From contig CACPGZ010000002.1 in the NCBI GenBank assembly GCA_902633585.1, positions 1-64,000 of the forward strand: a stretch of 64,000 bases of DNA. Reading direction: 5' to 3'. How positions within the stretch are numbered: the stretch's first letter is position 1; every line of letters starts with the position of its first letter. The DNA is from an uncultured Pelagibacteraceae bacterium (GTDB taxonomy: Bacteria; Pseudomonadota; Alphaproteobacteria; Pelagibacterales; Pelagibacteraceae). This document shows positions 39,050-49,532 of the stretch, in pieces. The notes beneath the pieces were generated by a model. It did no database searches. It saw only the letters and a list, made by a program, of their open reading frames with translations, and was not told the DNA's origin. A program made the position numbers and the translations under genes.

Positions 39050-39374
39050 CTTTGTTGTTCTTATTTGGATAATAAGATGAGTCGGTACCTGTTAAATTTG
39101 GCTGGTGAGGTTTTTGCCAATCATATTTTTCTAATTTATGAATATTTTCAATTTTGTTGGGCATAAAATGTATCCAAGAATACCATTCAACTGGAATTTT
39201 TGATGCATCAATTTCATTAGCATAAATTACCCACCTTTTTCCTCTTTTGCTTTGGTAATATTTATTTCCATTCTCATCTGATCCAATCAATTTACCAAAT
39301 AATATAGTTTTAATCCTAGTGCCGAATGTATCTCGATTCCACCAAGTGAAAATTTTTTTTAAGAATGTCAACAT
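39015..39374 (-). CDS. NADH:ubiquinone oxidoreductase NDUFA12-family subunit
   Basis: LIGSDENGNKYYQSKRGKRWVIYANEIDASKIPVEWYSWIHFMPN. Confidence 0.88.
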   Translation of the reverse strand: MLTFLKKIFTWWNRDTFGTRIKTILFGKLIGSDENGNKYYQSKRGKRWVIYANEIDASKIPVEWYSWIHFMPNKIENIHKLEKYDWQKPHQPNLTGTDSSYYPNKNNKDATEKKYKSWK

Positions 39375-39486
39375 GTAAAATTTATTAATTTCAATTTTAA
39401 ATTGTATAATTTAAATTAGACTAAAATATGTAAATGTATATAAATAAAAAGATTCAAATTTCAAATTTAATTTAAGGATTATAAAA

Positions 39487-40311
39487 ATGGCAAAATATCT
39501 TGTTGAAACTTATTATACATGCACTTTTAAGGTAAATCATTATCTGGATGACATCAATGAAACTGAGCTTAAGAATCTCGAAAAAAGAGATGATGGGAAA
39601 TTTGAAGTTCTAGATGTAAAATTAGATAATCGAAAGACGAAAAGTCTTGATCCTAATAGTAAAAAAGATGATCAAAATAAAAAAATTGATTTAGTTCAAA
39701 CTAAAAATGAGAACAAAACTGCAAGTGTAGATAAAATACTTTCTCAATCTTTCGCAAAATCGGATACATCCGGAAAAAGATTTAGTATGCCTGATAGGAG
39801 GAAAGGTTATATTCAAAAAGCAACTATTGGTGACCATAAAGTTTATTTACATACTGGTGAGTATGAAGATGGTAAAATTGGAGAAATTTTTATTGATACA
39901 AGTAAAGAGGGCGAGCTAGTTAAAGCTTTAATGAATAATTTTGCCATCGCTGTTTCGCTTGGTCTTCAATATGGGGTACCATTAGATGAGTTTGTAAGTG
40001 CATTTATAGGAACTAAATTTGAGCCGTCTGGTAAAGTAAATGGAAATGACAGAATTTTAAGCGCCTCTTCAATTTTAGATTATATATTTAGGGAACTGGC
40101 GATTTCATATCTAAACAGAGAAGATTTGGCACATACTCCTTCAATAGGTAGTTTAGATGTGCCATCTACAGATGAAAAAGGCTCTGATGAACAAAATCAA
40201 TTATTAAAAATAGTAAAAGACATAACGAGTAAAGGATTTGTAAGAAATAATTACAAAAAAAATCTTGTAGATTTATCAGATGTTAAAATTAGTCTTAAAG
40301 GTAAAAAATAA
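39487..40311 (+). CDS. Stand-alone protein resembling the C-terminal (TSCPD-type) domain of B12-dependent ribonucleotide reductase, with unrelated N-terminal region
   Basis: [81 protein letters not shown]...[22 protein letters not shown]. Confidence 0.8.
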   Translation: MAKYLVETYYTCTFKVNHYLDDINETELKNLEKRDDGKFEVLDVKLDNRKTKSLDPNSKKDDQNKKIDLVQTKNENKTASVDKILSQSFAKSDTSGKRFSMPDRRKGYIQKATIGDHKVYLHTGEYEDGKIGEIFIDTSKEGELVKALMNNFAIAVSLGLQYGVPLDEFVSAFIGTKFEPSGKVNGNDRILSASSILDYIFRELAISYLNREDLAHTPSIGSLDVPSTDEKGSDEQNQLLKIVKDITSKGFVRNNYKKNLVDLSDVKISLKGKK

Positions 40312-42096
40312 TTATTTTTTATTTTTTATAGATAGATTTAACTCTTTAAGTTGGTTTTCACTTACACTAGAAGGTGCATTCATCATCAAATCCTGCGCAT
40401 TTTGATTCATTGGAAACATTGTAACTTCTCGAATATTTTTTTCGTTTGCTAATAACATAATTATTCTATCAATTCCTGGGGCAATGCCTCCATGAGGTGG
40501 AGCACCGTAACTCAAAGCGTTTATCATTCCACTAAATTTTTGATCAACTTCAGATCTAGAGTAACCTACAACATCAAATAATTTATACATTAGATCTGGT
40601 ATATGATTTCTAATTGCACCCGAAGATAATTCTATTCCATTACATACAATATCATATTGATATGCAAGTATTTCTAATGGTTTTTCAAAATTAATTTTGT
40701 TGATATCTCCTTGCGGCATAGAAAAAGGATTGTGACTGAATCTAATTTTGTTTGTTTGATTATCTATTTCATACATTGGATAATCTACAATCCAGCAGAA
40801 TGCGAAAACATTTTCATCGATTAAACCTAAATCTTTTCCTATTTTATCTCTAGCTAATGCAGTTATCTTTTCTACTTCTTCTAATTTACCACAAGCAAGA
40901 AAAATACTGTCACCTACTTTTGCTTCAGTTTTAATCATTATTTCATTTAATGAGTCTTTTGAAAAAAATTTGCCGACTGGCCCTTTCGCTGAAATTTCTT
41001 TTTCTTTTTCAATGGTAAAATAAGCTAGTCCTGAAGCGCCTTGTTCTTTAGCCCATTTATCTATATTATCGAAAAAGCTTCGCGGTTTATCTTTTGTATT
41101 TTTTGTAACAATGCACCTGACTTTAGATCCAGATTTAACTAGTTTTTTAAATATTTCAAAAGAAACATCTTCTCTTAAAAAAATTTCAGTGATGTCACTA
41201 ATAATTAATGGATTTCTTAAGTCTGGTTTATCTGTTCCATATTTAATCATTGATTCTTTAAATGAAATTCTTGGAAACTGATTAAACAATAATTTTTTAT
41301 TTGAAAACTTTTTGAATGTATTAACAAATAACTTCTCTAATACATTAAATACATCTTCTTGCTCAACAAAAGACATTTCTAAATCTAATTGATAGAACTC
41401 CCCAGGACTTCTATCTGCTCTTGCATCTTCATCTCTAAAACAAGGGGCAATCTGAAAATACTTATCAAAGCCAGAGACCATAACTAATTGTTTGAATTGT
41501 TGAGGTGCTTGGGGAAGTGCATAAAATTTGCCAGGATTTAATCTACTTGGTACTAAAAAATCTCTTGCTCCCTCTGGACTTGATGAGGTCAAAATTGGTG
41601 TTTGAAATTCTAAAAATCCTAACTTATTCATTTCATTTCTAATAAATGAAATTACTTTTGATCTTAATATAATATTTTCATGAATTTTTTTTCGTCTTAA
41701 ATCTAAAAAACGATACTTAAGTCTTATTTCTTCCGCATATTCTCGGTCAGTAAAAACTGGTAAAGGAAGTTCTTTACATTCACCAAGAATTTGAAATTTT
41801 TTAATTACTACCTCAATTTCACCTGTTTCAATATCATTATTGACTGACTCTTTTGACCTTTCAACAACTTTTCCAACAATTTTAATTACAGTCTCTAATT
41901 GTGTTTTTTCCAAAATTTTAAAATCAGAATTTTCTTTATCTATAATACACTGTGTTATTCCGTAATTATCCCTTAAATCTAGGAACAAAAGATTTCCGTG
42001 GTCTCTTTTTTTATTTATCCAACCAGATAGAGTTACCTGATCTCCAACTGTTTCTTTTCTTAATTCGTTACATTTATGAGTTCTAAATTTGCTCAA
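40312..42096 (-). CDS. aspS: Aspartyl-tRNA synthetase
   Basis: VTLSGWINKKRDHGNLLFLDLRD, FRDEDARADRSPGEFYQLDLEMSF, GGIAPGIDRIIMLL. Confidence 0.96.
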   Translation of the reverse strand: MSKFRTHKCNELRKETVGDQVTLSGWINKKRDHGNLLFLDLRDNYGITQCIIDKENSDFKILEKTQLETVIKIVGKVVERSKESVNNDIETGEIEVVIKKFQILGECKELPLPVFTDREYAEEIRLKYRFLDLRRKKIHENIILRSKVISFIRNEMNKLGFLEFQTPILTSSSPEGARDFLVPSRLNPGKFYALPQAPQQFKQLVMVSGFDKYFQIAPCFRDEDARADRSPGEFYQLDLEMSFVEQEDVFNVLEKLFVNTFKKFSNKKLLFNQFPRISFKESMIKYGTDKPDLRNPLIISDITEIFLREDVSFEIFKKLVKSGSKVRCIVTKNTKDKPRSFFDNIDKWAKEQGASGLAYFTIEKEKEISAKGPVGKFFSKDSLNEIMIKTEAKVGDSIFLACGKLEEVEKITALARDKIGKDLGLIDENVFAFCWIVDYPMYEIDNQTNKIRFSHNPFSMPQGDINKINFEKPLEILAYQYDIVCNGIELSSGAIRNHIPDLMYKLFDVVGYSRSEVDQKFSGMINALSYGAPPHGGIAPGIDRIIMLLANEKNIREVTMFPMNQNAQDLMMNAPSSVSENQLKELNLSIKNKK

Positions 42097-42759
42097 TTAT
42101 TCTCCTAAGACTTCTTTAATAATTTTAAAGTCAATTGATTTTTTTTTTTTTAAACTTAATTGATCGACCTTATATATAAAATCATATATTTTACCATATG
42201 ATCTCTCAATTCTTTTAACAACAAACTCAATGAATTTATCATCTAAAGAGATTTGTCGATCAGATAAATTTTTTAATATAATAGCAAATATTAACTCATC
42301 ATCGGGTTTTTCTATATTTAATAAGATAAAGTTTTTTGCTCTAGACATTAAATCTTTTAAGTCAAAAGTGATATTAACAATTGGTTTTATAGATGTAACA
42401 ATAATAAATTTATTATCTTGTTCAATTAAATTAAAAAGACTGTAAAGTAATTTCTCATCAACATCTGAAGACAAATTTTCAATTACAATATTTTCGTAAA
42501 TCTTTATACTTTTTAAATCATCATTTGCTAAAGATTTACCCTCTAACTTTATGCCTTTGTTTTTATTTAAAAAAATATTCATCAAATGAGTTTTTCCAGA
42601 AAGCTTTTCCCCTGTGATATTAACAAAATTTCTCTCCCATTTTGGCCATATGTTTAAAAAATCAAAAACATGTTTATTACTTTTAGAAAGATAAAAATCA
42701 TCATTTTTAAAATTTTTTTCATAATCAAATTTGATTATTGTTTGATCTAAGTCTCTCAT
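42097..42759 (-). CDS. DnaA-like/Hda-like (HdaA) replication regulator
   Basis: NITGEKLSGKTHLMNIF, DnaA-like AAA+ organisation without domain IV, ~220 aa. Confidence 0.75.
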   Translation of the reverse strand: MRDLDQTIIKFDYEKNFKNDDFYLSKSNKHVFDFLNIWPKWERNFVNITGEKLSGKTHLMNIFLNKNKGIKLEGKSLANDDLKSIKIYENIVIENLSSDVDEKLLYSLFNLIEQDNKFIIVTSIKPIVNITFDLKDLMSRAKNFILLNIEKPDDELIFAIILKNLSDRQISLDDKFIEFVVKRIERSYGKIYDFIYKVDQLSLKKKKSIDFKIIKEVLGE

Positions 42760-43817
42760 TCAATCATCCAAACTTTTTTTTGTGTATTTAAATTATATTT
42801 TTTATTTTTCATTATATTAATAAAATTTTGGACTGTTCCATTAAATAAAACTTCATAAAATATGAATTCTTTGTCGAATTTTTCTATAGAATAGTCACTA
42901 ACCATGTCTATTTCATTTAAAAATAATTCAAAATTATTTGATTTTTTTAAATCATCATTTTTGATCTTAATTGTAATAGGGACTTTAATTGAAGTATTTA
43001 TTTCATTCAATTTTTTCCAAGTATCTTCAAATAAATTTTTCAAATTCTCGATTAATAAATTAAGGTCTGTTTCGTTATCTATATTTATATTCTTAAAAGT
43101 ATCATTCTTTATTATCTCTTTTTTACCATTATAAATTTTGGTTAAAATTCTTACTTCGTTTTTACCTTTGAAAATTAAAGATATAATAGAATTCTTTAAA
43201 AAATATTTTTTTGTAATCTCATTAAAATCATAAGTTTCTATTACATCTAATTTTTCTTTAATAAGATTTAAATCTTCAAGGTCTTCTGAGGGAAGTAAAT
43301 ATTTTATCAATTGATATCTTTTATTTGTTTTATTCCAATCAGTATAAACTGGATTATTTGAAAAAATTGAAATATTATTTCCCTCTTCATTTATTATGAC
43401 TGGGATAAACAAAAACTGCTCTTTGAGTATTCTTGATGGAAAAATATTTTTTCTTTCTAAATATCTAAAAATTTTTTTTTTATTAAATGAGACGCCAAGA
43501 TTTACATAATATTTTTGATCTATAAATTTTTCTTCTTTAATCGAGAATGTTTCAATCATGCTTTTGATTTCATTTAACCTAATATTGTCAATTTTTTTAA
43601 AATCTATCGATTTAATTAAAGAATAAACTAATTCAAAAAAAGCTTTCTTAAACCCTAAATCAATTACTTTATTTTTATCAAAATTAATTTCAAATGGCTG
43701 GGAAATTTCAATATCATTGATTTCAAATGATTTTGCTTTAACAACCTCTGTGGAAAAAAAAAATATTACTAAAGCTAGAGTAGAAAAAAAAATATATAGT
43801 TGTTTTATATAATACAT
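42756..43817 (-). CDS. DUF2066-like secreted hypothetical protein
   Basis: Hydrophobic N-terminus; FELVYSLIKSIDF...YYVNLGVSFNKKKIFRYLERKNI pattern. Confidence 0.5.
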   Translation of the reverse strand: MYYIKQLYIFFSTLALVIFFFSTEVVKAKSFEINDIEISQPFEINFDKNKVIDLGFKKAFFELVYSLIKSIDFKKIDNIRLNEIKSMIETFSIKEEKFIDQKYYVNLGVSFNKKKIFRYLERKNIFPSRILKEQFLFIPVIINEEGNNISIFSNNPVYTDWNKTNKRYQLIKYLLPSEDLEDLNLIKEKLDVIETYDFNEITKKYFLKNSIISLIFKGKNEVRILTKIYNGKKEIIKNDTFKNINIDNETDLNLLIENLKNLFEDTWKKLNEINTSIKVPITIKIKNDDLKKSNNFELFLNEIDMVSDYSIEKFDKEFIFYEVLFNGTVQNFINIMKNKKYNLNTQKKVWMIE

Positions 43818-43840
43818 GCTTAAATTTAAAACCTATATTA

Positions 43841-44869
43841 ATGAATAAAGATCTCTTTACCTATAAAAAAAGTGGGGTCAATATTGATACTGCAGATAAA
43901 TTTGTAAGTTTCATATCTAATATTTCATCAAAAAAAGGAGGCAATAAAAAGAATGTTAATATTGGTAGCTTTGGTTCTGTCACAGATTTACCAAAAGATA
44001 TAAAGAATCCAAAAATAGTGGCTTGTACTGATGGAGTGGGAACCAAAATAGAGATAGCAAACTTATTAAATAAATATGACACTATAGGAATAGATCTGGT
44101 TGCTATGAGTGTAAATGATCTAATTGTACAAGGAGCAAAACCTTTATTTTTTTTAGACTACATTTCAATTAATAAAATTGATTTAAAAAAAATGAAGTCG
44201 ATAATTCGTGGAATAGTAAAAGGGTGTGATATTGCGCAATGTAGTTTGGTTGGTGGTGAAACTGCCGAAATGCCAGATACTTATGCAAAAGGTAAATTTG
44301 ATATAGCTGGTTTCGCTGTTGGAATTACAGATAAAAAAAAAATACTTTATAAAAATAAGATAAAAAAGGGAGATTTAATTTTAGCTGTTCCATCTAGTGG
44401 TTTACACTCAAATGGTTTTTCACTTGTTAGGCATTTATTAAAAATTAAAAAAATAAATGTAAAAAAAAGTCTATTTCTCCAAAAAGAACTTATAAAGCCA
44501 ACGAAAATTTACGTAAAAGAAATCTTAAATCTTATTAAAAAAAATTTATTAAATGGTTGTGCTAATATTACTGGTGGTGGATTAGTTGATAATATAAGTA
44601 GAGTTATTCCCAATAACCTATGTGCAGAAATAGATTTGGAAAAGATAAAACCTCTCAAGATTTTTAATTGGCTTAAAAAAAATAAAATTAGTGATAAAGA
44701 AATGCTTAAAACTTTTAATTGTGGAGTTGGATTTTGTTTAATAATAAATCCTAAAAATATAAAAAAGATTAGCAAATTTTTTTTAAAAGAATATGAACCA
44801 TATATTATTGGTAAAATTTCTAAAAATAGAAATAAGGTAAGTCTAAATGGTAAAATTAACTGGCTATAA
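43841..44869 (+). CDS. purM: Phosphoribosylformylglycinamidine cyclo-ligase
   Basis: ACTDGVGTKIEIA, GGETAEMPDTY, SGLHSNGFSLVR, ITGGGLVDNISRVIP. Confidence 0.95.
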   Translation: MNKDLFTYKKSGVNIDTADKFVSFISNISSKKGGNKKNVNIGSFGSVTDLPKDIKNPKIVACTDGVGTKIEIANLLNKYDTIGIDLVAMSVNDLIVQGAKPLFFLDYISINKIDLKKMKSIIRGIVKGCDIAQCSLVGGETAEMPDTYAKGKFDIAGFAVGITDKKKILYKNKIKKGDLILAVPSSGLHSNGFSLVRHLLKIKKINVKKSLFLQKELIKPTKIYVKEILNLIKKNLLNGCANITGGGLVDNISRVIPNNLCAEIDLEKIKPLKIFNWLKKNKISDKEMLKTFNCGVGFCLIINPKNIKKISKFFLKEYEPYIIGKISKNRNKVSLNGKINWL

Positions 44870-45428
44870 AAAAGTTAAAACTGCAGTTTTTATTTCTGGC
44901 ACTGGAAGTAATTTAAAGTCTTTAATAAAATTTTCTAAAACAAGAAAATCACCAATTTCTGTTAATTTAATAATCTCAAATAACCCTAAAGCTAAAGGTT
45001 TGAGGCTTGAAAATGTAAATAAGATAAAAAAAAAAGTTTTTAGTTTTGAAAAAAATTATAAAATTGAAGATAAAATACTTACTTTTTTAGAAGAGAACGA
45101 AATTCAGATGATATGTTTAGCAGGATTTATGAAAATTTTATCCAGAAATTTTATCAATAAATTTAAAGGTAAAATTTTAAATATTCATCCTTCATTACTT
45201 CCCAAATATAAAGGTTTAAATACTCATCAAAGAGCCATAAACGATAATGAAAAATTTTCAGGGTGTACTGTTCATTTTGTCAATTCAAAATTAGATTCAG
45301 GTAAGATTATATTACAGAAAAAAGTAAAAATCACAGAGAATGAGACTAAAAACTCTTTAGCCAGAAAAGTACTTGTTCAAGAGCACAAGCTTTATCCAAA
45401 AGCTATATTAAAAGTGTTTAATCTTTAA
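44847..45428 (+). CDS. purN: Phosphoribosylglycinamide formyltransferase
   Basis: AVFISGTGSNLKSLIKF, LNIHPSLLPKYKGLNTHQRAI, GCTVHFVNSKLDSGKII. Confidence 0.95.
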   Translation: MVKLTGYKKVKTAVFISGTGSNLKSLIKFSKTRKSPISVNLIISNNPKAKGLRLENVNKIKKKVFSFEKNYKIEDKILTFLEENEIQMICLAGFMKILSRNFINKFKGKILNIHPSLLPKYKGLNTHQRAINDNEKFSGCTVHFVNSKLDSGKIILQKKVKITENETKNSLARKVLVQEHKLYPKAILKVFNL

Positions 45429-45828
45429 AAAAGAAATCGATTTCTATTTTAGCATTATCAACGCTATCAGATCCATGCACAGAATTTTTATCAATCGAAA
45501 TCCCGTATTTTTTTCTGATGGTTCCATGCTCTGCATCTTTTGGATTTGTAGCTCCCATAAGCTGTCTGTTTCCCTTTACTGCATTCTCTTTTTGAAGAAC
45601 CATAACAACTATTGGACCTGATGAAAGGTAGTTACATAAATCATCGTAAAATGACTTCGTTTCATGAACTTTATAGAACTTTTCAGCCTCATACTTTTCA
45701 ATTTGAATCTTTTTTTCTTTAAGAATTAGGAATCCATTATTTTTAAACATTTCTTTAATTTCGCCTTCAAGATTTCTCTCTACAGCATCTGGTTTAATGA
45801 TAGATAAAGTTTGTTCGAGATTATTCAT
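45418..45828 (-). CDS. ndk: Nucleoside diphosphate kinase
   Basis: TLSIIKPDAVERN, MGATNPKDAEHGTIRKKYGISIDKNSVHGSDS. Confidence 0.95.
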   Translation of the reverse strand: MNNLEQTLSIIKPDAVERNLEGEIKEMFKNNGFLILKEKKIQIEKYEAEKFYKVHETKSFYDDLCNYLSSGPIVVMVLQKENAVKGNRQLMGATNPKDAEHGTIRKKYGISIDKNSVHGSDSVDNAKIEIDFFFKD

Positions 45829-47290
45829 AATGGTCTTCTATGAGTTTACTTAATAATCTAACTCCATAACCTGTTGCACCACCTGAGTTTAAGGCTCCAC
45901 CATATTTAGAAAATGCCATACCAGCTATATCTAAATGAGCCCAAGGTGTTTTATTTAAAATAAATCTTTGTAAAAATTGTGCAGCAGTTGTTGAGCCAGC
46001 ACCTCCCACATAATTAATATTTTGCATATCAGCATTTTTAGAGTCTATTAATTTGTCAAAGTTTTTATTTAAAGGCATTCTCCAAACTTTTTCCTCAACA
46101 CTTTCCCCAGCATCAATTAATTGATTAGATAATTTATCATTATTAGAAAATAAACCTGCATATTCTGAACCTAATGCAACAATGATTGCTCCTGTTAAAG
46201 TTGCTAAATCTATAATAAACTTAGGCTTAAATTTTTTTTCAGTATAGGTAAGTGCATCTGCTAGCACTAATCTTCCTTCAGCATCAGTATTTAAAACTTC
46301 AACTGTTTTGCCACTATATGATTTTAAAATATCTCCTGGTCTGAGAGCATTACCTCCTGGCATATTTTCAACAAGACCAACTACACCAACAGCATTGATT
46401 TTTGCTTTTCTCATAGCAAGACTCTTCATCAGACCAACGACTACCGCAGAGCCAGCCATATCGTAGGTCATATCCTCCATAAATTTTGCTGGCTTTAAAG
46501 ATATTCCACCAGTATCAAAACAAACACCCTTTCCTACAAAACCTAAAGGTTTAGATTTATCTTTTAATCCATTCCATTCAATTGTTACAAGGTAAGACCC
46601 TCTGATACTTCCTTGACCGACACCAAGTAAGGTATTCATACCTAATTTTTTTAGTTTCCTTTCGTCATAAATATTGATTCTTAAACCAAACTTACTTAAA
46701 GATTTTATTCTTCTAGCATATTCGTCAGGATGTAATATATTTCCGGGTTCTGATACTAAATCTCTAGTGAAGAATGTTCCATCTTCAATAGAGCTAAATT
46801 TTATTTGATCTTTGTGATCAGGTATATTCTTGCCAGTAACATTTATAGAAATATTATCTTTATTTTTTTTAGTCTTATATTTTTCAAATTTATAAGATTT
46901 TAATTTTATTCCATGTAAAAAATATCCAATAATAATTTTTAGTTTATTTGGAATAGTATCTGAATAGACGTTATACTCTTTTATCTTTAATTCTTTAAAA
47001 ATATCAAAACATTTGGCACCTAAATTTTCTGCATCAGAATTAGTAAGATTTTTTTTTAGCGAAACTAAAATAATTTTCTTTTTTGAGCTAATATCAAAAG
47101 TAACAATTTTTTTTTGGACATTCTTTGTCTTAAGCAAGTCAAAAATATATGAATATTCTGTATTTGATATATATTTTTTTAAACCCTTAACAGTGAAATC
47201 TTCATCTACAAATAATATCGAATTTGCACTAGATTTATTAAAAGCCTGTTTTTTAAAATTAATTATAATATTCATAAAAATTAAATACAA
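45821..47290 (-). CDS. pepA: Leucyl aminopeptidase
   Basis: VGKGVCFDTGGISLKPAKFMEDMTYDMAGSA, NTDAEGRLVLADAL. Confidence 0.95.
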   Translation of the reverse strand: MYLIFMNIIINFKKQAFNKSSANSILFVDEDFTVKGLKKYISNTEYSYIFDLLKTKNVQKKIVTFDISSKKKIILVSLKKNLTNSDAENLGAKCFDIFKELKIKEYNVYSDTIPNKLKIIIGYFLHGIKLKSYKFEKYKTKKNKDNISINVTGKNIPDHKDQIKFSSIEDGTFFTRDLVSEPGNILHPDEYARRIKSLSKFGLRINIYDERKLKKLGMNTLLGVGQGSIRGSYLVTIEWNGLKDKSKPLGFVGKGVCFDTGGISLKPAKFMEDMTYDMAGSAVVVGLMKSLAMRKAKINAVGVVGLVENMPGGNALRPGDILKSYSGKTVEVLNTDAEGRLVLADALTYTEKKFKPKFIIDLATLTGAIIVALGSEYAGLFSNNDKLSNQLIDAGESVEEKVWRMPLNKNFDKLIDSKNADMQNINYVGGAGSTTAAQFLQRFILNKTPWAHLDIAGMAFSKYGGALNSGGATGYGVRLLSKLIEDHYE

Positions 47291-47335
47291 TCTATACGAG
47301 ATAATGCTATATATGAGTAAAACAATTATATTTCA

Positions 47336-48460
47336 ATGGAAAAAATACTTTTTAGAAAACTAATTTTGGATATATCTCTTAGAGCACTGATTATCACATT
47401 TACTATAGGTTTAATTGTTTGGATAATTCAGGCTGCGAATTACTTAGATTTTGTTATTGATGATGGGCATAACTTTACAATCTATTTCTACTATAATTTA
47501 TTCAATTTTCCAAAAATAATTCATAGGATTCTTCCTTTTGTTTTTGCAATTTCTGTTTTCTTCGAACTGATTAAATATGAAAAAAATAATGAATTATTAA
47601 TTTTTTGGACCACTGGTATTACTAAAAAAAGGTTTATTTCTAATTTAATTAATTTCACATTAATTGTTATGTTTGTTCAAATTTTAATTGGAAGTGTTAT
47701 ATCTCCATCAAGTCAATTAAAAGCTAGAGAATTTTTGAAAAATTCAAATATGGATTTTTTACCAAATTTAATAAAACAAGGAAAATTCATTGATACAGTT
47801 TCTGGACTGACTATCTTTATAAATGAAAAAACAGATAAGAATTCTTTTAAGAATGTATATATTCAAGAAGGTAATATATTAGATTTGAATTCGAATAATA
47901 ACCAGATAATTTACGCCAAAGAGGGTTTTTTAGATAGTAAAGACAAAAAAATATTTAAATTAATAGAGGGAAAAATAATTAGTACTAATAATAACAGATT
48001 GATAAGTTTTGAATTTGATAAAATAGACTATGATCTATCAAAGTTCGAGTCTAGAACTATTAAAATTGCAAAAATGCAAGAGTTACCATCAAAAAAAATT
48101 ATAGAATGTGCAATAAGTTTAACAAAAAATGTAAGTTATAGAGAAGAAATGTTTCTCTGTGATTTTCAAAGTTTAAAGAACATCAATCAAGAAATTTATA
48201 AAAGATTTATCAAACCAATTTACTTTCCTATTTTAACATTAACATGTTGTTTTTTATTAACTTTCTCAAAAGTAGAGAATAACTTTTCAATTAAAACTAT
48301 AAAAGTTTTTTTATATATATTTTTAATTTTGGTTTTATCAGAGATTTCAATGAGATATTTAGAGAATTCAAAATTATTATTTATTTTAGTCATGGTTTTA
48401 CCAGTCATACTATATTTTTTAATTTACAATTTTTTAACTTTAAAAGTTAGATATGATTAA
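47336..48460 (+). CDS. lptF: LPS export permease LptF
   Basis: YjgP/YjgQ permease topology, first of lptF-lptG-lptD run. Confidence 0.85.
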   Translation: MEKILFRKLILDISLRALIITFTIGLIVWIIQAANYLDFVIDDGHNFTIYFYYNLFNFPKIIHRILPFVFAISVFFELIKYEKNNELLIFWTTGITKKRFISNLINFTLIVMFVQILIGSVISPSSQLKAREFLKNSNMDFLPNLIKQGKFIDTVSGLTIFINEKTDKNSFKNVYIQEGNILDLNSNNNQIIYAKEGFLDSKDKKIFKLIEGKIISTNNNRLISFEFDKIDYDLSKFESRTIKIAKMQELPSKKIIECAISLTKNVSYREEMFLCDFQSLKNINQEIYKRFIKPIYFPILTLTCCFLLTFSKVENNFSIKTIKVFLYIFLILVLSEISMRYLENSKLLFILVMVLPVILYFLIYNFLTLKVRYD

Positions 48461-49532
48461 AACATTAGATAGATATTTTATAAGTTTATTTATAAAAAAA
48501 TTAGTATTGTTAACTGTAATTTTTTTTTTATTATCATTTATATTAACTATTTTTGAAGAAATTACGTTTTTGAGCGAAACAAAATCTGCTTTTTATTTAC
48601 CATTCATGTTAGCAATTTTTAATGCGCCTACTACCCTGCTTGAAATTTTTCCTTTTGTAATCCTAATTGCCGCTCAACTTTTTTTTATTGACCTTATTAA
48701 AAAAAGAGAAAATGAACTTGTTAAGATTAATAACTTAGATAATTTTTACCTAATCAAAATTCTAGCATTATGTTCATTTATTTTTGGTTTGTTAATAATC
48801 ATAATTTATTATCCAATTTCATCAAAATTAAAATTTATTTATTTTGATATCAAAAATGTTTATTCTGAGGACGGTAAGTATCTCAAACACTTTAACGATA
48901 ATGGTATATGGATTAAAGATGAAATTAAAAATGAAATTTATATTATTAATGGTTTAACAAAAAAAGATAACTTTTTAGAAGACGTTTTCATATCAAAATT
49001 TAACGACAATTTTGACTTAGTAGAGAACATCTACACCAAAAAAGTAGATATAAGCTCAAATAAATGGATTGTTGAAAATCCAACAATATTTAAAAATAAT
49101 CTTCAAGTTCAATCAAAGAATAAACTAATATTAAATACTCACTTTAATATCGATAAAATTAATAGCACTTTTAGAGATCTCAATTCATTTAATTTATTTC
49201 AATTAATTGATATAAAAAAAGAAAATATGTTATTGGGATATTCTTCGCAGGAACTGGATTTACATTTTTTAAAAATGATATCATTACCAGTTAATTTTAG
49301 TATTTTAGTGATAATTTCTTCAATAATAATGTTAAACATCAGGAAAGATAAATCATACATATTTCATGTTTTATTGGGCATCTCATTATCTGTAATAATC
49401 TACTACATAAATAATATTTTTGATGTTTTTGGATTAACAAACAAAATACCGATTTATTTGTCAGTATTTTTTCCAATAGTTTTTTTAGGTATAATTTCAA
49501 TAATTGGTTTAATTAGAGTTAATGAAAAATAG
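48453..49532 (+). CDS. lptG: LPS export permease LptG
   Basis: YjgP/YjgQ permease topology, 8-nt overlap with lptF. Confidence 0.85.
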   Translation: MIKTLDRYFISLFIKKLVLLTVIFFLLSFILTIFEEITFLSETKSAFYLPFMLAIFNAPTTLLEIFPFVILIAAQLFFIDLIKKRENELVKINNLDNFYLIKILALCSFIFGLLIIIIYYPISSKLKFIYFDIKNVYSEDGKYLKHFNDNGIWIKDEIKNEIYIINGLTKKDNFLEDVFISKFNDNFDLVENIYTKKVDISSNKWIVENPTIFKNNLQVQSKNKLILNTHFNIDKINSTFRDLNSFNLFQLIDIKKENMLLGYSSQELDLHFLKMISLPVNFSILVIISSIIMLNIRKDKSYIFHVLLGISLSVIIYYINNIFDVFGLTNKIPIYLSVFFPIVFLGIISIIGLIRVNEK

